Part shown: positions 1 through 8,174 of the stretch, in pieces
Layout: every line of letters begins with the position of its first letter
How positions within the stretch are numbered: position 1 is the first letter of the stretch
NCBI RefSeq assembly: GCF_000765235.1
Contig: NZ_JPJG01000006.1
Coordinates: 1-45,281, forward strand
DNA from: Oscillibacter sp. ER4
GTDB lineage: Bacteria; Bacillota; Clostridia; Oscillospirales; Oscillospiraceae
Reading direction: 5' to 3'
DNA: 45,281 bases
Made by a program: the position numbers and the translations under genes
Notes under the pieces: generated by a model
Told to the model about the DNA's origin: nothing
Database searches by the model: none
Seen by the model: only the letters and a program-made list of their open reading frames with translations

Positions 1-2201
1 GAGACCGCGGTGTTGTACCAGGAGGTGGCGGCCACGTCGGAGTAGCGGTTGGTCTTGGTCAGGTTCTCGTCGCGGACGTCGTCGGTCAGCAGGCGGAAGA
101 AGATGGTCGTCGCCTCGGCGCGGGTGATCTGGCCGTTCGGCTGCACCGTGCCGTCGGGATAACCGACGATGTAGGCGAAGTGGTCGTCCGTGTTCAGGCC
201 GAGGGGATCGTCATCAGGAATCTCAACGGTGGGCGTGGAGGGAGTGGGCGTGTGCTTCCTTGCAAAGGTAGCGCGGATCGTGTGGTTCTCCGTCACATTT
301 TCAAACGTGTACGTGCTCACCGCGCCGACGCTCACGTCGTCCACCAGCACGTCCTTGATGCGGTAGCCGGAATCGGGCGTGATGGTAAAGGTCTGATCCT
401 CGCCCTTGGATACGATGACTTCATCCGCGGGGCCGATCTTGCCGTGCTCGTCAGCCGTTGCGGTGATGACACGCACTTCATCGACCTTGACCTGCAACAG
501 ATGCGCTCCGTCCGTCGCATTGGCGTTCCCAACACCGATACCGTTATTTGCACTGAGATAGAATGGCGTATCGGTCTTTTCGCCATTCACAACATGATAA
601 CCGAACACCACTACAAGATAGTAGTCATTATAGCCCTCATAGGAGCTGCCTTCATATCTCGCGTGTTCCGTCTTTGCAATGGGAATGGTATTATGCTCGC
701 CGTCCACATATTTAATTTCCACATTGCTTGTTGCGGTAGAAAAGTGCTCCGGTTCTTCCATGCTTCTCGGGCCGTTCAGAGTGTTCTTTCCGTCTCCGAG
801 CGATACTTCGTCAAACCAGTAGTACTTAAAGTAAACGTAATCCTCGTTAGTACCCTGATTCTCCTTCAGCAGCGGGTGATCGACCTGAATACCGATCGAG
901 TGCTCCTTGCCGTCGCCGATGGTCACGGTGAAGGGCTGGTCAGCATCGACCAGCTTGGATTCCCCATCCACAAGGTAAGAGATCGTGGGCGCAAGGATTT
1001 CATACTTGCCGCCGCCGGAAACAGCCGTTACTTCATCTTGGTCAGCTTTCAGATTCTTGGTAACGTCCAGAACCTCATCGTTTTCTTTGAGCTTCCAGCC
1101 ACCGCCGGTCACATATTCATATCCGGGCTTCGGATCAACAGGAGTGCCGGAACCCTGTGCTGTGGGCAGTGCATACGCATCATTGAGTTCCCAGAATCCG
1201 GTCGTATTATCCAGCTGATACCCAAGCGGCTTGCCGTTCAGGTGCAGTTCTGTTTTATCGGTATCCTCAAAGGTGATTTTGACCGGATAGGTCATTGCTT
1301 TCTTTATATCGGCTCGTGGGTTGTAGTTGTCATATGCCGTCTTATTGGCAAAAACAAGCATACGGCTGCTCCCGCTCCGGAAATCAAATGCTTCCGGGTT
1401 ATAGCCGCTGACGTCTGTACTCCTAAGCACAATCTGAGTGATGTGATCAACACTTCCGCTCATATAATAGAACGCTTCTTGCTCAATTTTCTTTACCGAT
1501 TCGGGAATAACTACCTTAACATCATTTTTAAAGCAACCGTAGAAAGTATGTTTTCCAATCGCCGTAAGTTTTGCAGGTAACTCAAAAGTTGCATCTGCAT
1601 TGGAACTCTCTGTACGAATGCTTTCCATGTTGGAGCATCCATAGAAGATAGAACCAGCTGTGTACCATCCGCCATCACTTTCAAGATTTCCAAGCATTTC
1701 CAGCGAATCAGGAAGAATGACTTCCTTCAACGCTGTACACTCATAAAATGCTCTCTTCTGAATCGCTGTAATATTTGTACCGGACAAATCAATGCGAACC
1801 AAATTATTGCAACGTTGAAACGCCTGACTGCCGATAGTTGTTACCGCTACGCCGTCAATTTCCGCCGGAATGGTAACGGAAAGGGGCTTATCCTTATTTT
1901 GGGCAAGCCAATCCGCATCAATGCCCGTGATCACGCCGTTAGCTTTATCAAAAATCAACTTACCCTCGGGAACAGCAATCGGCGTGTCCGCCGCCGCAGG
2001 CGCGGCCAGCAGCATGGGCGCAGCCTCCACAGGGGCGGCCTCTTCCTCTTCCACGCCCGCAACAGGCGCCAGCACAACTTCGCCGTCTTCCGCCTCTCCC
2101 GGCGCGTCTGCCGCCAGCATTCCGACGGGAAGCAAAGTCAGCACCATGGTGGCTGCCAGCAGCCATGTCAAAAACAACTTGCCGAACTTCTTCTCTCTCA
2201 T
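1..2201 (-). CDS. SLH-anchored leucine-rich-repeat (BspA-like) surface protein, 3' end cut by window
   Basis: This reading frame runs off the left edge, with 733 whole codons visible. It starts at ATG 2201 behind GGGAGGA. Residues 1-31 form a signal peptide with a basic start, hydrophobic core and a cut near LAADA. An Ala/Glu-rich stretch follows. From about residue 120 to 270 there are BspA-type repeats (TIGSQAF, AIQKRAF, AIGKHTFYGC, KIEQEAFYY). Residues about 575-650 resemble an InlB-B-like or bacterial repeat unit (YRIKDVLVDD, TYTFENVTENHTIRATF). The visible end is an S-layer homology module with a FAYIVGYPDGTVQPNGQITR-type motif and a second module starting at YSDVAATSWYNTAV. SLH modules bind pyruvylated wall polymers, so the protein is probably exported and wall-attached, for adhesion or matrix. 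It has its own promoter and a c-di-GMP riboswitch leader. The ligand is unknown. Confidence 0.88.
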   Translation of the reverse strand, partial: MREKKFGKLFLTWLLAATMVLTLLPVGMLAADAPGEAEDGEVVLAPVAGVEEEEAAPVEAAPMLLAAPAAADTPIAVPEGKLIFDKANGVITGIDADWLAQNKDKPLSVTIPAEIDGVAVTTIGSQAFQRCNNLVRIDLSGTNITAIQKRAFYECTALKEVILPDSLEMLGNLESDGGWYTAGSIFYGCSNMESIRTESSNADATFELPAKLTAIGKHTFYGCFKNDVKVVIPESVKKIEQEAFYYMSGSVDHITQIVLRSTDVSGYNPEAFDFRSGSSRMLVFANKTAYDNYNPRADIKKAMTYPVKITFEDTDKTELHLNGKPLGYQLDNTTGFWELNDAYALPTAQGSGTPVDPKPGYEYVTGGGWKLKENDEVLDVTKNLKADQDEVTAVSGGGKYEILAPTISYLVDGESKLVDADQPFTVTIGDGKEHSIGIQVDHPLLKENQGTNEDYVYFKYYWFDEVSLGDGKNTLNGPRSMEEPEHFSTATSNVEIKYVDGEHNTIPIAKTEHARYEGSSYEGYNDYYLVVVFGYHVVNGEKTDTPFYLSANNGIGVGNANATDGAHLLQVKVDEVRVITATADEHGKIGPADEVIVSKGEDQTFTITPDSGYRIKDVLVDDVSVGAVSTYTFENVTENHTIRATFARKHTPTPSTPTVEIPDDDPLGLNTDDHFAYIVGYPDGTVQPNGQITRAEATTIFFRLLTDDVRDENLTKTNRYSDVAATSWYNTAV

Positions 2202-2213
2202 AAAAAAATCCTC

Positions 2214-2237
2214 CCTCTTGTCCCTGTGGACCCGAGG
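2214..2237 (-). promoter_or_regulatory. Hairpin next to the ribosome binding site of the SLH/LRR gene
   Basis: On the minus strand CCTC and GTCC pair with GGAC and GAGG across a four-base loop and a 2x2 internal bulge. The 3' arm abuts the GGGAGGA ribosome binding site, and a run of seven T lies between that site and the ATG. It lies between the c-di-GMP aptamer and the start codon, so it may be part of the expression platform. Whether it acts on translation or on termination cannot be told by eye. Confidence 0.45.
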
Positions 2238-2255
2238 AAGGAGAGTTCTCCGTCT

Positions 2256-2362
2256 TAGGCAGCCCGGCTGTCGTGCGGCTTGCGCTGTTTAGACCCGTGG
2301 CTTTGCGACACCGGCTTTCGCCGGCTGTGTCTTTGTCTGTACGCTTTGCCCCACTTTCGCGA
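2256..2362 (-). promoter_or_regulatory. Cyclic-di-GMP-I (GEMM-I) riboswitch
   Basis: Read on the minus strand, the leader shows the GEMM-I landmarks in order: CGCGAAAGTGGGGCAAAG; a P1b stem CCGGC-GAAA-GCCGG with the GAAA tetraloop; TGTCGCAAAGCCACGGGTCT; and the 3' block GACAGCCGGGCTGCC. This matches the family consensus in which the GAAA loop docks on a receptor and c-di-GMP binds at the three-helix junction. It lies between a promoter and the start of an SLH/LRR surface protein. Control of surface and adhesion genes is a known use of this riboswitch class in Clostridia. Whether c-di-GMP turns the gene on or off is not evident. Confidence 0.9.
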
Positions 2363-2390
2363 GCCGCACAGATCATTCGATGATAAATTT

Positions 2391-2418
2391 ATTATAGCAG
2401 TCAAAAAATAATCTTCAA
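2391..2418 (-). promoter_or_regulatory. Promoter of the riboswitch-SLH/LRR unit
   Basis: On the minus strand TTGAAG and TATAAT are separated by 16 bases. The predicted start near 2384 lies about 20 bases before the GEMM-I aptamer, consistent with a leader that carries the riboswitch. Confidence 0.65.
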
Positions 2419-2517
2419 GCGGAATCCCGTCGAATTTTGTCGGCAGTAAAACTTTTAATACCTGTTGAGTTTTGTCACGTTTCAGAAATACCTTGCAGTT
2501 TAATCGGTTTTATGACA

Positions 2518-2558
2518 GAACAGGAGGGGCGGATCGCTCCGCCCCCTGTCCTCTCTCA
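2518..2558 (-). terminator. Possible terminator after argR
   Basis: An inverted repeat (minus strand GGGCGGA, loop GCGA, TCCGCCC, flanked by ACAGG and CCTGT) lies 15 bases after the argR stop. The following T tract is poor (TCTGTCAT), so termination is only likely. Confidence 0.45.
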
Positions 2559-2574
2559 ATCTCGTCTCCCTCGT

Positions 2575-3027
2575 TCACTTGCAATACTGGCGCAGCTCGC
2601 CGCACAGGCGCTCGGCCTCCTGCTCGCCGCGGGCAACGATCGCCACGGCGTCGTTGCCGGAGATGCAGCCGAGCATATCGGGCAGCTTCATCGCGTCGAT
2701 GGCCGCGCCCGCCGCATCGGCGAGCCCCGGCAGCGTCTTGAGCAGCACGACGATCCCCGCGTAGTCCACGCCCACGCTGCACTCGTTCAAAATGAGCTTC
2801 AGGCGCTTCGTGTTGTCGATGTGGTCGGCCTTGCCGGACACGGCGTAGCGGCTGCGGCCGCCGCCGATCGGCTCCTTATAAAGGTACAGCTCCTTGATAT
2901 CGCGCGAGACGGTCGTCTGCTTGCTCTCGATGCCGCACTCGGCGAGACGCGCAATGAGCTCCTCCTGCGTCTCGATATTGTACTTTTCGATCAGCTCCAG
3001 GATCTTCTCTTGTCGCTTGCTCTTCAT
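2575..3027 (-). CDS. argR: Arginine repressor ArgR
   Basis: The product has 150 residues, the normal ArgR/AhrC length. Residues 1-70 carry the winged helix (KRQEKILELIEKYNIETQEE, then TTVSRDIKELYL). Residues about 80-150 form the oligomerisation and arginine-binding domain. In the arginine-binding motif, usually GDD, this protein has GND (SGNDAVAIVA), a mild change at a ligand-contacting acidic position. ArgR hexamers bind ARG boxes when arginine is present. In many Firmicutes they repress synthesis and activate the deiminase pathway. The gene lies 83 bases after arcA on the same strand, so the two are probably co-transcribed and the regulator sits with its likely target. Confidence 0.93.
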   Translation of the reverse strand: MKSKRQEKILELIEKYNIETQEELIARLAECGIESKQTTVSRDIKELYLYKEPIGGGRSRYAVSGKADHIDNTKRLKLILNECSVGVDYAGIVVLLKTLPGLADAAGAAIDAMKLPDMLGCISGNDAVAIVARGEQEAERLCGELRQYCK

Positions 3028-3110
3028 GGCTCTCTCCCATTTTCCTCCGCCCGGCCAGCTGCCGGCGCGGATGAGCTCTTCTCTCTTCTCTCGTTCTGCG
3101 GTGGAATTTT

Positions 3111-4331
3111 TTACAGGTCGTCGCGGTTGACGGGGCAGGACATGCAGCGCGGGCCGCCGCGGCCGCGCGACAGCTCGGCAGACGGCACGGTCAGCACGTC
3201 GAGGCCGTGCTTTGCGAGCAAGTCGTTCGTCACATAGTTGCGCTCATAGGTGATGACGCGGCCCGGCGCGATACACAGCGTGTTCGAGCCGTCGTTCCAC
3301 TGCTCGCGCTGCGCGGCCATCAGGTCGCCGCCGCCGCAGCGGATCAGGTCGACCGCGGGCAGCTTGAGCTCGAGGGCCAGAATGTCCTTGAGTTCTTCCT
3401 TGATCGCGCCGAAGCGGAGCTCGCCGTGCTCGTCGAGCGTCATCTCATAAACGCTCAGCGGGCCCTCGATCTCGGGATGGATGGTGAACTTGTCATAGTC
3501 GACCATCGTGAACACGGTGTCGAGGTGCATGAACGCGCGCGTCTCGGGAATGTCGAAGGCGAGCACCTTCTTAAAGTCGGAGTTTTGCAGAAGGTTGCGC
3601 GCGAACGTCTCCGCGCCGGAGACCGTCGTGCGCTCGGACAGGCCGACGGCCACGATGTCCTTGGACAGCACGAGCACGTCGCCGCCCTCGATGGAATAGC
3701 TGTCGGACAGGTCGTACCACATCTTGTTGTCCTGCGTGGCAAAGTCGCGGTTGTAGAGGAACATGTACTTTAAGAGCAGACTCTCGCGTTTGCGCGCAGG
3801 GGTATGCATGCGGTGGATGTTGATGCCCTCGCCCACGCAGGCGCCGGGGTCGCGGGTGAAGTACAGGTTCGGCATCGGGTCGGAGACGAACGGATAGTCG
3901 TCGTCTACTAAGTCCATCAGCGACGTCGGCTGTTTGGTGGCGACCTCGCAGCGCTTGATGCCCGCGATCATCTTCGTCACCATCTGCTTGGGCGGCATGT
4001 CGAGAAGTAAGCTCGTCATGCTCGCGCGCAGGCCCTTGGCGTGGATCTTACTGATGTTCAAAAAGTCGTTGACGAGTTGGATCTGGCGTGCGGGGTCGGC
4101 GATGGCCTTGGCGACCTCGTCGACATAGTAGATGACCTCGACGCCGTTTTCGCGCAGGACCTCGGCAAAGCGGTCGTGCTCCTCCTGGGCGACCTTTAAG
4201 TACGGGATATCGTCAAACAGCAGGCGCTCGAGCGTCGCGGGCGTCAGCGATTCCAGCTCCTCGCCGGGGCGGTGCAGCAGCACCTTGTTGAGCTTTCCGA
4301 TCTCGGAAAAGTTATGAATGCCAGGATACAT
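3111..4331 (-). CDS. arcA: Arginine deiminase
   Basis: The 406-residue product matches full-length ADI. Visible hallmarks are the N-terminal GKLNKVLLHRPGEELESLTP, FTRDPG (catalytic Asp region), HLDTVFTMVD (His and Asp), RCGGGD, and the C-terminal GRGGPRCMSCP with the nucleophilic Cys at about residue 396. The enzyme hydrolyses L-arginine to citrulline and ammonia in the cytosol. No ornithine carbamoyltransferase, carbamate kinase or ArcD gene is in the window, so this is an orphan arcA followed by argR. The start has a good AAGGGAG site. A 9-mer, GCAGTAAAG, occurs upstream both here (about 4454-4462) and upstream of the YjiH-like gene (7700-7708), possibly a shared operator. Confidence 0.95.
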   Translation of the reverse strand: MYPGIHNFSEIGKLNKVLLHRPGEELESLTPATLERLLFDDIPYLKVAQEEHDRFAEVLRENGVEVIYYVDEVAKAIADPARQIQLVNDFLNISKIHAKGLRASMTSLLLDMPPKQMVTKMIAGIKRCEVATKQPTSLMDLVDDDYPFVSDPMPNLYFTRDPGACVGEGINIHRMHTPARKRESLLLKYMFLYNRDFATQDNKMWYDLSDSYSIEGGDVLVLSKDIVAVGLSERTTVSGAETFARNLLQNSDFKKVLAFDIPETRAFMHLDTVFTMVDYDKFTIHPEIEGPLSVYEMTLDEHGELRFGAIKEELKDILALELKLPAVDLIRCGGGDLMAAQREQWNDGSNTLCIAPGRVITYERNYVTNDLLAKHGLDVLTVPSAELSRGRGGPRCMSCPVNRDDL

Positions 4332-4520
4332 AGTCGTGCTCCCTTTCCCGGGACGCCGGCGGCTCTCTCATCGACCGCCCGTACATCCCGCTGTGTTTTC
4401 GATCGTCTCGCCGCGATGCGCGGCTTCTTTACGGATCGTTTTACCGTTATTACGCAGTAAAGTATACACGTTCTAAAAGCGCTTGTGATGTATCAGTGGT
4501 TTTGCTATTTCGTGTGCCAG

Positions 4521-5999
4521 TCACTCCTCCAGTTCTTCTTCCAGCGCTTTGCGCAATACGTCCATGCCCTGCCCCAGCCGCTCGTAGGATTCATAGGAGT
4601 AGTTGATGCGGATATGGTCGCGCCCGCCGTTCTTGCAGGGGTAAAAAACGTATCCGGGGATCAGCGTGACGCCCATGTTGTAGGCCCTGCGGATAAACTG
4701 CTTGCTGTCCACCCCGTCCGGCAGCCTGCACCAGACATATACGCCGCCTCTCGGCTTTGTATAACTCACGCCGAGCGGCGCAAGCTCGTCGAGCTTTTGG
4801 CATACCAAATCTCGATTCGTGCGGTAGACGTCGCGAAATTTTAAAAGCGACGTGTAGTAAATGCCGTCGTCCAGGTACATGCCGAGGAGCTTTTGCGTCA
4901 TCCAGTCTGAGGCCATCAGCCGCACGGAGACGAGGTAGCTCAGCGCGCGGATAAAATCGCGGTTACCCGTGATGAAAGCAAGGCTCAGTCCCGGGATGAA
5001 CGTGAGCGAGAACGAATAGATGTAAATAACATTTCCCGTCGTGTCGAAGGCCTTGATCGGCGGGAGCTTATCGCCGTCGTAGACGAGTTCGCTCGCCGCG
5101 TCCTCCTCCACGATCGGCACGCGGTAGCGGTTCGAGAGCTCAACGATCTTCTTGCGCCGCTCGAGCGACAAAATGTTTCCCGTCGGGTCGTGGTAGCTCG
5201 AATTGACGAAGATGAGCCGCGGGCGCGTCTGCGTGAGTAAGCTTTCGAGCACCTCGCAGTTCATGCCGTTCTCGTCGACGGGAACGGTCAGTATCTTCGC
5301 GCCCGCAAGCTCCATCACGCGGTACATGTCCGGGTGCACCGGCTCTTCCATCACCACGCTGTCGCCGGGCTTGACGAGCAGCGTCACGATAAAGTCGAGT
5401 GCCTGATTCGTCTCCGATAGGATCTGAATTTCGCCCGAGGACGCCTTCACGCCCTTCGTGCCGAGAAAGGCCACGAGCTTCTGCCGCAGGAATTTATCGC
5501 CTTTATAGGGGCTGAAAAAATACTGGCACGGGCCGCTGCCCGTGAGCAGTGTCGCAATGTCGCCCGCGACACGCTCGGACGTGTACACCTCGCGCGAGGC
5601 GACGCCGCTGCCGAGGGAATAGTGGCTCTCATCCGTAAAGCGCTGGAACAGGTCGTCAAACGTCTTTTCCATGTCGAGGTATTTATCGGCCACCTCGCTG
5701 ACCCAGTTGACACGGCCGGACTGGACCTCGCTGCTTTCCTCCTCCGGCGCTTTTTCGCTGCTCGCCGCGGCCACGACATAGCCCACGCCCTGGCGCGACT
5801 CGATCCACGCGTCGCTCTTGAGCTCACTGTAGGCCTTGACCACGGTGTTGCGGTGCACATCCAAGATCTGCGCGAGCGCGCGCTCGCTCGGCAGCGCGCT
5901 CCCGCGGGGCAGCGCGCCGCTGATGATCTGCGACTTGATCTGGTCGGCGATCTGCAGATAGACCGGCACCTTCGAAAACTTGTCGATGCTGACTTTCAT
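4521..5999 (-). CDS. MocR-family (GntR-HTH plus aminotransferase-like) regulator lacking the PLP lysine
   Basis: The 492-residue product has an N-terminal GntR winged helix (residues 1-75; KVPVYLQIADQIKSQIISG, LPSERALAQILDVHRNTVVK). A class-I aminotransferase fold follows from about residue 110. MocR proteins normally sense PLP-linked ligands through a Schiff-base lysine in an SFSKT-type motif. Here the motif reads YSFSLTFIPGLSLAF: the codon is CTC (Leu) instead of Lys, and the following Arg/Gly positions are also changed. The fold is otherwise complete with no frameshift, so this is probably a working regulator that binds something other than PLP as an internal aldimine. It lies between arcA and a YjiH-like membrane gene, its likeliest targets along with itself. 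Confidence 0.88.
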   Translation of the reverse strand: MKVSIDKFSKVPVYLQIADQIKSQIISGALPRGSALPSERALAQILDVHRNTVVKAYSELKSDAWIESRQGVGYVVAAASSEKAPEEESSEVQSGRVNWVSEVADKYLDMEKTFDDLFQRFTDESHYSLGSGVASREVYTSERVAGDIATLLTGSGPCQYFFSPYKGDKFLRQKLVAFLGTKGVKASSGEIQILSETNQALDFIVTLLVKPGDSVVMEEPVHPDMYRVMELAGAKILTVPVDENGMNCEVLESLLTQTRPRLIFVNSSYHDPTGNILSLERRKKIVELSNRYRVPIVEEDAASELVYDGDKLPPIKAFDTTGNVIYIYSFSLTFIPGLSLAFITGNRDFIRALSYLVSVRLMASDWMTQKLLGMYLDDGIYYTSLLKFRDVYRTNRDLVCQKLDELAPLGVSYTKPRGGVYVWCRLPDGVDSKQFIRRAYNMGVTLIPGYVFYPCKNGGRDHIRINYSYESYERLGQGMDVLRKALEEELEE

Positions 6000-6145
6000 G
6001 TACTTCTCTTCTCCCTCTCGCCGGCAGGCCGCGCTCTCATCCGCAGCCGTCGGAATTTGCGTTGGTCTCGCAGAGGTCTCTCTGTTCGCATTTTACCACA
6101 TAACCGTGTGCGTTGTACAGTTATTTTTGTGCATATGACATAAAA

Positions 6146-6193
6146 TTCAAAAAGAAAGAGCCAAGGCATCCCGATGAGATGCCTCGACTCTTT
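6146..6193 (-). terminator. Terminator of the YjiH-like gene
   Basis: On the minus strand an AAAGAG arm and an AGGCATC arm pair with GATGCCT and CTCTTT around a short loop, followed by CTTTTTG. It lies 42 bases after the stop codon. Confidence 0.85.
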
Positions 6194-6234
6194 CAGGTCA
6201 GCAACCTGAGTAAGGGAAAAGAAGCTTTTCCTTT

Positions 6235-7599
6235 TTAGAACAGCAGATGCGCGATGGGGCAGACGATCAGCAGGCTGATGATGGTGCGCTCCAGGAAGAT
6301 GACGAACAGCTCCCAGATGTTGAGAGGAAGTTTGGAGCCGAGGATCAGACCGCCGACCTCGGAGAGGTAAAGCACCTGCGTGACGGAGACGACCGCGACA
6401 ATAAACTTGGCCATCTGGCTGGTGGACTCCGCGATCAGGATGGCGGGGGTGAGCATGTCGGTGAAGCCGACGATCATCGTGGAGGCAACAGCGTCCGCTT
6501 CGGGCACCTGAAGAAGCTGGAGCAGCGGGCGGAACGGGATGCCGAGCCATTCAAAGATCGGCGTATAGTTGGCAAGGATCAGTGCGATGGTACCGATGGC
6601 CATGACGGAGGGCAGAACGCCGAACCACATGCTGCAGGCGTTCTTGGCGCCGCTCTTGAAGAATTCACCGATGCCCTTGTGCTCGGCAACGCGCTTCATG
6701 GCGAGGTCCATGCCGTACTCGACGTTGCTCTTGTAGCCCTCAGGAAGAGTGTCGGGAGCAGCCTTGCCTTCGACTAAGTACGTGTTGGGCTTTTTGCGCA
6801 GGGGATAGAGATACGGGCAGATGATGGCGCAGATGATACCGACGAGGCAGACGATCAGGTAGTAGATGCCGAAGTAATCGAGCAGCCCCACCGTATCGAG
6901 AACGACGAGGGTAAACGTGATGGAAACAGCGGAGAACAGCGTGGCGATGATGCTTGCTTCCTTGGCGGAATAGTAGCCACCCTCATACTGGTTGCAGGTC
7001 AGCATAACGCCGAGCGTACCGTCGCCAATCCAGGAGGTGATGCAGTCGACCGCAGCACGGCCGGGAACCTTGAAGAGGGGACGCATGACCTTGGTGAGCA
7101 GCGCACCGACGAACTCCAGCAGGCCGAAGTCGAGCAGCAGCGGCAACAGCAGGGCCGCGATGACGAAGATGATAACGAGCGTGGTGAGCAGGTCATAGAG
7201 GACAAAGCCGCCCTGACCGCCGCCGGTGATCATACCGACGAGACCCACATCTTCCTCGCCCACACCGAGATAGGTGAGCCACACGAAGATGACCGCGAGC
7301 ACACGGATCACGACCCAGATGGGTTTGCAGGCGAAGCATTCCTTCATGATGTCGCTATTCATAATGAATTTGGGCTTTGCCAGCGCAATGAGGGACATCA
7401 CTGCCGAAACGGTGAGGATCAGCACGCACAGCAGCGGCAGGAAGCCACCGATGACACCAGAGATGATGTCGGCCAGGATCTTGACCACAACGGTCCATTC
7501 ACCTGCTGCGTTCTTGACCGGGATCATGAACAGGATGACGCCGACGACTGACGGGATGATAAACAGAGCTTTCAGTTTCGCGTTACTTTTGGTTTCCAT
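6235..7599 (-). CDS. YjiH-family membrane protein with nucleoside-recognition (Gate) domains
   Basis: The product has 454 residues and about ten hydrophobic segments. Features typical of YjiH/Gate-domain proteins are a first segment KALFIIPSVVGVILFMIPV, a central stretch RPLFKVPGRAAVDCITSWIGDGTLGVM, and a C-terminal Gate-like part (DAVASTMIVGFTDMLTPAIL). These proteins are thought to be inner-membrane transporters of unclear substrate; in E. coli yjiH and yjiG flank the isoaspartyl dipeptidase gene. The start has AAGGAGG just before ATG. The gene shares its strand with MocR, arcA and argR, so a role in nitrogen-compound uptake or efflux is possible but inferred only. It ends in a strong terminator. 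Confidence 0.82.
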   Translation of the reverse strand: METKSNAKLKALFIIPSVVGVILFMIPVKNAAGEWTVVVKILADIISGVIGGFLPLLCVLILTVSAVMSLIALAKPKFIMNSDIMKECFACKPIWVVIRVLAVIFVWLTYLGVGEEDVGLVGMITGGGQGGFVLYDLLTTLVIIFVIAALLLPLLLDFGLLEFVGALLTKVMRPLFKVPGRAAVDCITSWIGDGTLGVMLTCNQYEGGYYSAKEASIIATLFSAVSITFTLVVLDTVGLLDYFGIYYLIVCLVGIICAIICPYLYPLRKKPNTYLVEGKAAPDTLPEGYKSNVEYGMDLAMKRVAEHKGIGEFFKSGAKNACSMWFGVLPSVMAIGTIALILANYTPIFEWLGIPFRPLLQLLQVPEADAVASTMIVGFTDMLTPAILIAESTSQMAKFIVAVVSVTQVLYLSEVGGLILGSKLPLNIWELFVIFLERTIISLLIVCPIAHLLF

Positions 7600-7853
7600 T
7601 CTCTCTCCTCCTTCATATTGGCAAGTCGCGCCGGAAGGCGGTCTCTCTCATAGCCGCTTCCCCGGCAGACAGCTCTTGCCTTTACTTTATACGAATTCAG
7701 CAGTAAAGCAAGTGCCAGCAACGTTCTCAATTTGTATACCAGCAATAAATTTCTCCATTTTGTCATTCACTTTTTTGTCGAATCTGTATGTATCTTTTTT
7801 GCTTTTTGGGAAAAAGCCCATTTTCCCGTGCCGTTTCAGGGATTTTGGAGAAG

Positions 7854-7882
7854 AAAAAAGGGAGACGCGATACGCGTCTCCC
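7854..7882 (-). terminator. Terminator of the 73-residue protein gene
   Basis: A perfect 10-bp stem (GGGAGACGCG with CGCGTCTCCC) with a three-base loop is followed on the minus strand by six T. It lies 12 bases after the stop codon. Confidence 0.9.
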
Positions 7883-7893
7883 TCCCGTTTGCT

Positions 7894-8115
7894 TTATTGC
7901 AAGTTTTCAACGTCCTTCTTGCCGACCGCCATGCGCTTCCATTGCTCAGGAAGGCCCGGCGCGATGAGCGGGAACAGATTTTCCGTGTCCGACGTCGGCT
8001 GGATGTTATAGGTGCCGTACTTGTTGACAAGATCGGCGCAGTCGTCCGGCTGGCCGAAGCGCGCCTTGAGCATCGGTGCCAGGTCATACGGCATGCCGGG
8101 GTCTTTTCGCGGCAT
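7894..8115 (-). CDS. Small uncharacterised protein, 73 residues
   Basis: I do not recognise this family. The start at ATG 8115 (MPRKDPGMPY) is chosen because GGAGGTGA lies five bases upstream; an earlier in-frame ATG at 8178 has no such site. The protein is soluble, with no signal or membrane segment. It has one Cys and many Pro, Asp and Asn residues (LKARFGQPDD, NKYGTYNIQPTSDTENLFP). The end is basic (WKRMAVGKKDVENLQ). It follows the sugar nucleotidyltransferase gene by 59 bases and has its own terminator. Its Shine-Dalgarno is buried in the 3' arm of a perfect hairpin, so translation may be conditional. Clear translation signals and a private terminator argue that it is a real gene. Confidence 0.65.
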   Translation of the reverse strand: MPRKDPGMPYDLAPMLKARFGQPDDCADLVNKYGTYNIQPTSDTENLFPLIAPGLPEQWKRMAVGKKDVENLQ

Positions 8116-8123
8116 AAAAATCA

Positions 8124-8148
8124 CCTCCGGACTTAGTATGTCCGGAGG
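8124..8148 (-). promoter_or_regulatory. Perfect hairpin that holds the Shine-Dalgarno of the 73-residue protein
   Basis: On the minus strand CCTCCGGAC pairs perfectly with GTCCGGAGG over a seven-base loop. The GGAGG of the downstream gene lies inside the 3' arm. TGATTTTT follows, so the same element could also act as the terminator of the upstream nucleotidyltransferase gene. It could therefore partly stop transcription and also hide the ribosome binding site. Confidence 0.6.
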
Positions 8149-8174
8149 CGGCAGATTTTTTCGATTTGTCTCGC

